A DNA stretch of 56,546 bases from a bacterium c-19 (GTDB lineage Bacteria; Bacillota_I; Bacilli_A; Erysipelotrichales; Erysipelotrichaceae). The stretch covers positions 1-56,546 of the forward strand of contig QZED01000006.1 of NCBI GenBank assembly GCA_009917405.1. The letters are read 5' to 3'. Positions within the stretch are counted from its first letter, which is position 1; the number at the start of each line of letters is the position of its first letter. The translations under genes and the position numbers were made by a program. The notes under the pieces are model-generated. The model was given only the letters and a program-made list of their open reading frames with translations, had not been told where the DNA came from and searched no databases. This document shows, in pieces, positions 42,131 to 49,213 of this stretch.

Positions 42131-43543
42131 ATGGAAAAAATATTTAAAAATTACGGTAAAAGGATTGCGGCTATTCAGGACAATCAAGATGTGCTTACTT
42201 ATGATGAACTGTTTCAATATGCTGCGCAGCTTAATCACTCTATCGGAAAGCGCTGTCTGGTTTTTCAGTTATGCAGTAATACTGTTGCTTCATTAATCGG
42301 TTATGTAAGTTTTCATTTAAATGACATTGTACCTTTATTGTTGGCTGAAAAAATAGACAAGGAATTATTTCAATCCTTAATCGAAATTTATCACCCTCAA
42401 TATATTTGGGCATCTTGTCGAGCAGAAAATAAAACAGCCGGCTTTGAAAAAGTGTTTGAGATAAAGGATTACGCTTTATATAAAACAAACCTGAAGCCAT
42501 ATCCGTTAAACGATGAATTAGCGTTATTGCTAACTACATCAGGAAGTACCGGCAGTCCCAAGTTAGTAAGGCAGAGTTATAAAAATATTCATTCTAACAC
42601 AGAGTCTATTGTATCTTATCTGGAAATCACCAAAGACGAGCTGCCGATCACGACCTTGCCGATGAATTATACTTATGGTCTTTCAATCATTAATTCACAT
42701 TTATATGTAGGCGCAACAGTGTTATTGACAGATAGAACATTAATGGATAAAGATTTTTGGAAGTTTTTCAAAGAAAACTCAGCGACATCGTTTGGTGGAG
42801 TACCATATACTTATGAGATGTTAAATCGGTTACGTTTTTTTCAAATGGATTTACCGTCATTGAGAACGATGACACAAGCAGGAGGAAAATTATTGCCTGA
42901 TTTACATAAGAAATATGCAGAATATGCCAAAGAGCATAACAAAAAGTTTATTGTAATGTATGGTCAGACTGAGGCAACAGCAAGAATGGCTTATTTACCG
43001 GCAGATAAATCACTTGAAAAGTACGGAAGTATGGGAATAGCAATCCCCGGTGGGATTTTCAAGCTTTTAGATACAAACAATCAGGAAATCAATGAGCCTG
43101 AAGTTGCAGGAGAGTTAGTCTATCAAGGGGATAATGTAACGCTTGGTTATGCAGAATGCGGTAATGATTTAATTAAAGGTGATGAAAGAAACGGAATTTT
43201 ACATACCGGAGATATCGCTAAACGAGATAAAGACGGTTATTATTATATTGTCGGAAGATTAAAAAGGTTTTTGAAAATTTTCGGCAATCGCGTCAACCTT
43301 GATGAAGCAGAGCGTATAATCAAAGGTCAGTTTGCCGTTAAAGAGTGTGCTTGTACCGGGCGTGATGATAAAATGTCTATTTTTGTTGTAGAACCAAATC
43401 AAGTACAATTAAGTGAAATCAGAAATTTTATCAGTGCAAAAACGAAATTAAATATCAGTGCTTTTGAAGTGAAGGAGATCGAACAGATCCCTAAGAATGA
43501 TTCAGGAAAAATACTTTATAAAGATTTGGAGGGCATGATTTGA
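42131..43543 (+). CDS. AMP-forming acyl/amino-acid ligase loading the adjacent ACP
   Basis: 470 residues, adenylate-forming (ANL) enzyme. LALLLTTSGSTGSPKLVRQSYKN is the P-loop-like A3 motif, MYGQTEATARMAYLP is A5, LHTGDIAKRDKDGYYYIVGRLKRFLKIFGNRVNL covers A7-A8, and the A10 lysine is in PKNDSGKILYKDLE. The protein is single-domain with no fused carrier or condensation part. Immediate adjacency to the ACP, 12 bases apart, makes a DltA-DltC-like pair likely, but no DltB or DltD lies here. The acid activated cannot be read by eye. Its end overlaps the GNAT gene by four bases. Confidence 0.9.
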   Translation: MEKIFKNYGKRIAAIQDNQDVLTYDELFQYAAQLNHSIGKRCLVFQLCSNTVASLIGYVSFHLNDIVPLLLAEKIDKELFQSLIEIYHPQYIWASCRAENKTAGFEKVFEIKDYALYKTNLKPYPLNDELALLLTTSGSTGSPKLVRQSYKNIHSNTESIVSYLEITKDELPITTLPMNYTYGLSIINSHLYVGATVLLTDRTLMDKDFWKFFKENSATSFGGVPYTYEMLNRLRFFQMDLPSLRTMTQAGGKLLPDLHKKYAEYAKEHNKKFIVMYGQTEATARMAYLPADKSLEKYGSMGIAIPGGIFKLLDTNNQEINEPEVAGELVYQGDNVTLGYAECGNDLIKGDERNGILHTGDIAKRDKDGYYYIVGRLKRFLKIFGNRVNLDEAERIIKGQFAVKECACTGRDDKMSIFVVEPNQVQLSEIRNFISAKTKLNISAFEVKEIEQIPKNDSGKILYKDLEGMI

Positions 43544-44184
43544 TTAAAATAACTAATTTAGAATCGGACTCATTAAATAACTGTGAAATTGATAATGTAC
43601 AGCACCTTAGACTATCCCTTGATAATCATGGATTGGATCAAGTTAAAGAATGTGCGCAAAAGCATTTATATCTATTTGATAGGATGCTTGATGTCGCTGT
43701 TCCTTTAAAGAATAGGCAAAAAGATTTTAGTAAAAAAATCAGATTAAAGGCTGAACTATTCCAAGAGAATGAAAAACAAGAGTTATTGAAAATAGCATAT
43801 CGCAGCTTTACAGATGATTCCAGATTTCGGATACCAGCACCGGAAAGCGAATTGTTGTATAAAAATACGATTCAATATTATATGGATCAAGCAGAAGCAA
43901 CCTATGTATGTCGATATAAGGATTTGATTATTGCTTTTGCGAATATAACGTTTATAAAAGATGGGACTGTTCCGTTCTTTCATCTTGTCGCGGTTGATGA
44001 AAAATACCGCATGATAGGGGCGGCGTTGAGTTTGTATGCAAATGTTTGTCAAATATACGCTGAACAAGGATATGCAAGTATTGAAGGCAAAATTTCAACG
44101 AAGAATACAGCAGTAATGAATCTTTATGGTTCTTTAGGAGGAATTTTTAAAAATCCTCAAGATATATATGTGAAAATGGAATGA
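43540..44184 (+). CDS. GNAT-family acyltransferase, candidate acyl-ACP:aminosugar N-acyltransferase
   Basis: 214 residues. It starts at TTG 43540, which overlaps the ligase stop (TTGA) and has GGAGGG six to seven bases ahead; the unusual start is well supported by this coupling. An N-terminal helical part with no known motif leads to a GNAT domain from about residue 75, with the cofactor loop FFHLVAVDEKYRMIGAALSLY and the closing ISTKNTAVMNLYGSLGGIF. Layout resembles WecD-type dTDP-4-amino-6-deoxysugar acetyltransferases. Because it is coupled to the ACP ligase, acyl-ACP is a plausible donor in place of acetyl-CoA. Confidence 0.82.
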   Translation: MIKITNLESDSLNNCEIDNVQHLRLSLDNHGLDQVKECAQKHLYLFDRMLDVAVPLKNRQKDFSKKIRLKAELFQENEKQELLKIAYRSFTDDSRFRIPAPESELLYKNTIQYYMDQAEATYVCRYKDLIIAFANITFIKDGTVPFFHLVAVDEKYRMIGAALSLYANVCQIYAEQGYASIEGKISTKNTAVMNLYGSLGGIFKNPQDIYVKME

Positions 44185-44188
44185 TGTT

Positions 44189-47104
44189 ATGGTAAAAAAA
44201 ATGAATTGGGAAGATATTAAGAAACAGCTGTTATCTTTAAAAGATAATATTTATTTTTCTTATACGCTTTTGTTTATTTTATTTTTCTTGTTGATTTTTT
44301 CACCGTTTATTATTCAAAGTAAATCGTTTTTATGGATTCCGGATGGTATTTCTCAGCATTATTCTTCATTGACTTATATGAAAGAATGGCTTGGCACAAT
44401 CTTTGAATCCATCTTTCAAAATCAAGTTTTAAATATACCGTTTTGGACATTAAAAGCAGGTTTCGGTCAAGATGTAATCGGTAATATAATCAATTTTCGT
44501 CTCTTTAATATGCTGTTTGCTTTCTTTGATGAATCCCAAATCGAATTCTATTTTTTATTTCGTACATTTATCAGTTTATATTTATGCGGATTATCCTTTA
44601 TCTGCTTTGCTTCAACAAAATCTAAACACAAGTATGCGATTTTAATCGGATGTATGGCTTATCTTTTTTGTGGCTATTCACTTTATGTAGCGCCGCGTCA
44701 TACGTTTTTTTTGGAGATGATGTTTTATTTTCCGCTTTTGCTTCGCGGTGTTGACCTAATCTTTGAAAAGAAAAGATCGTATCTTTTTATCTTTATTGTA
44801 TTTTTGAGCTGTATCAGTTATATCTATTTCTTATATATGATTACACTTCCGGCAGTGATTTACGCATTGTTTAAGTATTTTGAAACAAGAGATAAACAAA
44901 ATCGAACTTGGAAGGACTTTTTAAATATCGTTTGTTGCTTTTTGTGGCAGTATTTATTCGGTGTTGCATTAAGTGCTTTCAGTTTATTTCCGGCTTTAAT
45001 TCGATCGTTAGGCAGCAGCCGAACTGGAGCAGTCTCCGGATTAAGCTGGTTTCATTGGGATTTGAGCTATTATTTTGATTTTATTAAAGGTTTTATTAAT
45101 ATTGAAGAATTCGGTTCTTACGGGTTTATTGCAATATCCGGTTTAGCTGTATTCTGTATTGTTTATATGTTTGTGGAAAAATTCAAGGAAAAGAACATTT
45201 ATGTGGGACAATTTTTGTTGTACACTGTTGTTTTTCTCGTACCTTTTGCGGTTCTTGTATTTAATGGATTTATGGGAAGAACATTGCGTTGGTGTTATGT
45301 ATATTCATTCTGGATTGCGATGATAGTGGTTATCATGCTGCCGAGAACATTAGAAAAACGGAAATTTGCTTTTAATGTAAGCTCGCTGGTCGTTGCCGCA
45401 TACTTATGTATCTATTTGCTGGTTTCATTCTTAACAAAATCTGACTTGAAACCCGGCGTCATTTTATACTTTGTTTATTTCGTATTGTTTTTATTTATTA
45501 ATTATGCCAGATTTTTTAAAGAGAAAAAGCAAATCATTTATATTTTACTGTCTTTGCTTTGTTTAGAAACGATGATAAAATCGTATACTTTATTTTCACC
45601 GCAGAACGGTTATATCACAAGATTTGCGGATACCGGAAAAGTTGTGGGTATGGCGAAAGATAATCCAACGACTGCTTTACAGCTTGTAAAAGATGAAAGC
45701 TTGTACCGAGTAGACTCCGTACTTTATCCGATCGGCAAAAAGTATGATCAAAAAAATTATGGTTTAAGAAATAACGTAAATGCAATATCCAGCTATTTTA
45801 GCTTTACAGAAGGAAATATAACCAATTATTCTTTGCAACTTGGAAATTCTCAGCAGAATGTTCCGTTTTTGATGCTTGATTTCGACCAAAGGGCTGTACT
45901 GAATTCATTAGCAAGTGTAAAGTATTTGACAGTTACAGATTCAAGTCTGCGTCGTGTTCCGTATGGATATGAGTTGATTGATTCTCAGGTGAAATATTTT
46001 TCTAACGGTTCAAGTGAAAAGGAATATTTGTATCTAAATGAAAATGCATTGCCTTTTATGTATACTTATTCTTCGTATATTCCTTATGAACAGTATGAAG
46101 AAATGGATGCACATGAAAAAGAGCAAGCGATGCTTCAGGGAGCGGTATTGAAACAAAATATTGATTATCCTAAAGCCGATGTTCAATATGATCATAAAAT
46201 CATTTTAGATAAAAATGAAGTTTTGCGAAGATTGAGACTAGATTATGCAGACAGCAGTGTATTTGAAATCTATGATGATTATTTTATCGTAAAGGATGAC
46301 GATGTAGAAATTACATTAACAAATGAACAGAGAATAAACGGAGAAATTCATGTGCTGTTCAGTAATACCGGTTTTGAGGCGATTAATCCGAAAGGTAATA
46401 TAAAGGAAGATTTAGAGACACATGGAAAGCGTTATGTTTTAAAAAATTTCATTAGTAATTATTTGAATTGGTCTCCTGCTACCACTTCAACGATTACAGC
46501 AAAAATCGGAATTATGAATGATACAGGGACTTTATTAAATAATAATTATCAATATTATTTTGGTAAAAGAGATCTGCTTTTGAACATAGGAAATACAAAA
46601 AGCGATCATATTAAAATAAAGTTCAGTCGTGCAGGTGTGTATTCCTTTGATGACATTAAAGTCATTGTACAGCCGATGGACAACTTCAAGGAAAAGATTG
46701 ATGCTTTAAAAACTGTTCCTGTTACTGATATATTATTGATTGACAACGGCATAAAAGGGAAACTTTCTACTGATAAAAAACGCTTGGTAACAATATCCAT
46801 TCCTTATTCAAAAGGTTGGACCGCATATATAAACGGGAAGGAAACGGATATCATGGAAGCTAACGGCATGTATATGGCTGTTATGGCAGAAGCAGGCGTT
46901 AATGAAATTTTGTTAAAGTATGAAACACCCGGATTCATGCTGGGTGTAAAAATATCAATTATCGCGTTCTTCTTATTGCTTATTATTGCGTTAATGATGA
47001 ATACGACTTTTATCAACAAACTGAAAAAAGCAATCATTGATATGTACAGAATAATATTCAGAAAAGAGAAAATGCATAAGAACTCTGAGGTGCAGGGAGG
47101 TTAG
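44189..47104 (+). CDS. YfhO-family membrane protein (GT-C-like)
   Basis: 971 residues. An N-terminal block of about 560 residues carries a dozen or more hydrophobic helices. Early outer-loop motifs PDGISQHYSSLTYM (D52) and FWTLKAGFGQDVIGN match the YfhO family (Bacterial membrane protein YfhO). A large extracytoplasmic region of about 350 residues follows (VDSVLYPIGKKYDQKNYGLRNN; KGWTAYINGKETDIMEANGMYMAV), then a last helix near 915-935 and a basic tail. In Bacillus and Listeria relatives, YfhO/GtlB-type proteins move a sugar from undecaprenyl phosphate to teichoic acid outside the cell. The GtrB/CsbB-like enzyme at 39659 would provide its donor. Confidence 0.87.
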   Translation: MVKKMNWEDIKKQLLSLKDNIYFSYTLLFILFFLLIFSPFIIQSKSFLWIPDGISQHYSSLTYMKEWLGTIFESIFQNQVLNIPFWTLKAGFGQDVIGNIINFRLFNMLFAFFDESQIEFYFLFRTFISLYLCGLSFICFASTKSKHKYAILIGCMAYLFCGYSLYVAPRHTFFLEMMFYFPLLLRGVDLIFEKKRSYLFIFIVFLSCISYIYFLYMITLPAVIYALFKYFETRDKQNRTWKDFLNIVCCFLWQYLFGVALSAFSLFPALIRSLGSSRTGAVSGLSWFHWDLSYYFDFIKGFINIEEFGSYGFIAISGLAVFCIVYMFVEKFKEKNIYVGQFLLYTVVFLVPFAVLVFNGFMGRTLRWCYVYSFWIAMIVVIMLPRTLEKRKFAFNVSSLVVAAYLCIYLLVSFLTKSDLKPGVILYFVYFVLFLFINYARFFKEKKQIIYILLSLLCLETMIKSYTLFSPQNGYITRFADTGKVVGMAKDNPTTALQLVKDESLYRVDSVLYPIGKKYDQKNYGLRNNVNAISSYFSFTEGNITNYSLQLGNSQQNVPFLMLDFDQRAVLNSLASVKYLTVTDSSLRRVPYGYELIDSQVKYFSNGSSEKEYLYLNENALPFMYTYSSYIPYEQYEEMDAHEKEQAMLQGAVLKQNIDYPKADVQYDHKIILDKNEVLRRLRLDYADSSVFEIYDDYFIVKDDDVEITLTNEQRINGEIHVLFSNTGFEAINPKGNIKEDLETHGKRYVLKNFISNYLNWSPATTSTITAKIGIMNDTGTLLNNNYQYYFGKRDLLLNIGNTKSDHIKIKFSRAGVYSFDDIKVIVQPMDNFKEKIDALKTVPVTDILLIDNGIKGKLSTDKKRLVTISIPYSKGWTAYINGKETDIMEANGMYMAVMAEAGVNEILLKYETPGFMLGVKISIIAFFLLLIIALMMNTTFINKLKKAIIDMYRIIFRKEKMHKNSEVQGG

Positions 47105-47107
47105 CCT

Positions 47108-47800
47108 ATGATTCAAATGTTTTGTATTTCATATGCCGGGGGTAATGCCGGTTTCTTTGAACCGTTAATTAAGAAATTTCATGATCAAATAGATTGTACA
47201 GCGATTGAATACACCGCAAGAGGATCAAGAAAAAAGGAATTGCCGTACAGTTCATTTGATGAAATGACTGAAGATATCAGTGACAAGATTAATCAAAGAT
47301 TGGATTCTTGTAATGACATCATTATTTTCGGTTACAGTATGGGAAGTCTTGTTGCGTATGAAATACTGGCAAATGAAATGTTAATTAAAAAACCTAAATT
47401 ACTGATTGTGGCAGCACATTATGCACCTACAAGATCAAGTGTAGAAGAAACGCTGTCAAACTTATCTGATGAAGATTTGGTGAAGCAGATGTTAAAGTTT
47501 AGTCCGATGAATCGACAGGTTTTCTCTGACAAACGCTTTTGGCCCTTAATTCTGCCGCAAATTCGCAATGATTATCGATTGCTGGAGTCTTATGATTTTG
47601 ATAAAACTAAAAAGAAATTGGATGTTGATTTGAAAGTTTTATATTCAAAAAACGATATACCTTTTCAGCTTATTTCTGAATGGAAAGAAATGAGTTTAAA
47701 AGATACGCACTTTTATGAATTTGAAGGTGACCATTTTTTCTTAAAAAACAATGAAGAAAGAATTGCTGATATTATTCTAAAATATATTCAAACTATATAA
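47108..47800 (+). CDS. Type II thioesterase (GrsT/SrfD-like)
   Basis: 230 residues, alpha/beta hydrolase. The nucleophile serine S77 lies in FGYSMGSLVAYE, and the triad is completed by D183 (YSKNDIP) and H209 (EGDHFFL). The opening MIQMFCISYAGGNAGFFEPLIKK and YTARGSRKKELPYSSFDEM are characteristic of stand-alone thioesterases that edit carrier proteins in non-ribosomal peptide or polyketide systems. Here the only carrier in reach is the ACP at 41880, so clearing wrong acyl groups, or releasing the product, is the likely task. SD GGGAGG precedes the start. Confidence 0.9.
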   Translation: MIQMFCISYAGGNAGFFEPLIKKFHDQIDCTAIEYTARGSRKKELPYSSFDEMTEDISDKINQRLDSCNDIIIFGYSMGSLVAYEILANEMLIKKPKLLIVAAHYAPTRSSVEETLSNLSDEDLVKQMLKFSPMNRQVFSDKRFWPLILPQIRNDYRLLESYDFDKTKKKLDVDLKVLYSKNDIPFQLISEWKEMSLKDTHFYEFEGDHFFLKNNEERIADIILKYIQTI

Positions 47801-47818
47801 GGATTAGAGGTGTGATAA

Positions 47819-49195
47819 ATGGAATATCGTTCAGAAAAAGACTCTTTAGGTTCTATCGATGTACCAAAGAATGCGTATTACGGCTGTCAGACATTACGTG
47901 CATATCATAATTTCAAAATTACGGGGAAAACGTTCCACCCAAAGATGATTCATGTGATTGGTTTAGTGAAAAGAGCTTGTATCTTGGCCAATTATGAATG
48001 CGGCAAGCTGGATAAAGAAAAGCTTAATTATATGTTGCAGGCTTGTGATGAGGTAAGCAGCGGTCTACTGGATGAAGCGTTTATAACAGATCCTATTCAA
48101 GGCGGTGCGGGTACATCATTTAATATGAATGCAAATGAGGTGATCGCCAACAGAGCAGCACAGCTGGCAGGTAAACCAATGGGTTCATATGATTATATTC
48201 ATCCGTTAGATGATGTGAATAAAAGCCAGTCTACAAATGATATATTTCCGACTGTATGCAGAATTACCGCCCTTTATTTAGTAGAAGAGCTGATTCAGGA
48301 ATTATTGCTTCTGCATGAAGTTTTTTTGGAGAAAAGCAGAGAATTTGACGATGTATTGAAGCCGGGGAGGACTCATTTACAGGATGCAGTTCCGATTCGT
48401 ATGGGACAGGAGTTTCAGGCATACGCAGGTTCTTTGCTGCGGGATTTAGATCGAATAAAATTTACTTTTGAAAAGTTGAAATTTATTAATATAGGTGCTA
48501 CTGCAATCGGTACAGAATTAAATGCACCCGAAAATTATAAAGAAATTTGTTTATCTTATTTAAAAGACTTTTCAAAAATTGATTTAAAAGGAATGGATGA
48601 TTTAATTGACGGAACAAGAAATGTAGATTCATTTGTATGGGCCAGTTCATCCTTAAATATGCTGGCAATTAATCTTTCCAAAATTTGCAATGATCTGCGC
48701 TTAATGGCTTCGGGGCCGAGAACCGGTTTAAATGAGATTATATTGCCTGCCAAGCAGCCGGGTTCTTCTATTATGCCGGGGAAAGTTAATCCGGTGATAC
48801 CTGAGGTTATGAACCAGGTGTGTTTCCAGGTTATGGGAAATCATCATACCGTTTGCAAAGCTGCAGAATCGGGACAGCTTGAATTAAATGTATTTGAACC
48901 TATTTTGTGTTATAATTTATATGAATCGATTGAAATTCTTTCAAACGGGTGCTTCACATTAAGAAAAAACGCATTAGAAAATGTGAAAGCGAATAAACAA
49001 AGATGCAAAGAACTGATTGAAAACTCTTATTGTATTTTAACTGCATTGACACCGGAAATTGGTTATGATAAAGCAGCTGTCATTGTTAAAACGGCACTTG
49101 AAAAAAATATATCTATAAAAGATGCGATGCTTATTGTTAATATAAACAGTGAAGAAATCATTGATAAGTTTCAGGATATTTATACAATAACATAA
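47819..49195 (+). CDS. aspA: Aspartate ammonia-lyase (aspartase) family enzyme
   Basis: 458 residues of the fumarase/aspartase superfamily. RSEKDSLGSIDVPKNAYYGCQTLRA, GGAGTSFNMNANEVIANRA, HPLDDVNKSQSTND and the signature loop GSSIMPGKVNPVIPE with the catalytic-type S317 are present. KVNPVIPE points to aspartase; class II fumarases have KVNPTQCE. It interconverts aspartate with fumarate and ammonia. Inside a surface-sugar operon, beside an ACP and acid ligase, it may supply fumarate or aspartate as the acyl group. It may alternatively be a plain metabolic gene or have shifted specificity. It sits between the thioesterase and a secreted lysozyme. Confidence 0.88.
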   Translation: MEYRSEKDSLGSIDVPKNAYYGCQTLRAYHNFKITGKTFHPKMIHVIGLVKRACILANYECGKLDKEKLNYMLQACDEVSSGLLDEAFITDPIQGGAGTSFNMNANEVIANRAAQLAGKPMGSYDYIHPLDDVNKSQSTNDIFPTVCRITALYLVEELIQELLLLHEVFLEKSREFDDVLKPGRTHLQDAVPIRMGQEFQAYAGSLLRDLDRIKFTFEKLKFINIGATAIGTELNAPENYKEICLSYLKDFSKIDLKGMDDLIDGTRNVDSFVWASSSLNMLAINLSKICNDLRLMASGPRTGLNEIILPAKQPGSSIMPGKVNPVIPEVMNQVCFQVMGNHHTVCKAAESGQLELNVFEPILCYNLYESIEILSNGCFTLRKNALENVKANKQRCKELIENSYCILTALTPEIGYDKAAVIVKTALEKNISIKDAMLIVNINSEEIIDKFQDIYTIT

Positions 49196-49213
49196 AGAAG
49201 AGGAGAGGGAAGC

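Noticed and set aside
39063-43543. A dlt operon for D-alanylation of teichoic acid
   Set aside because: The ligase and ACP are DltA/DltC-like in size, but no DltB or DltD is adjacent, and a PPTase, GNAT and thioesterase accompany them. The MBOAT tail at 1-146 is about 42 kb away and not linked.
47819-49195. Class II fumarase
   Set aside because: The signature loop ends KVNPVIPE as in aspartases and lacks the fumarase NPTQCE ending.
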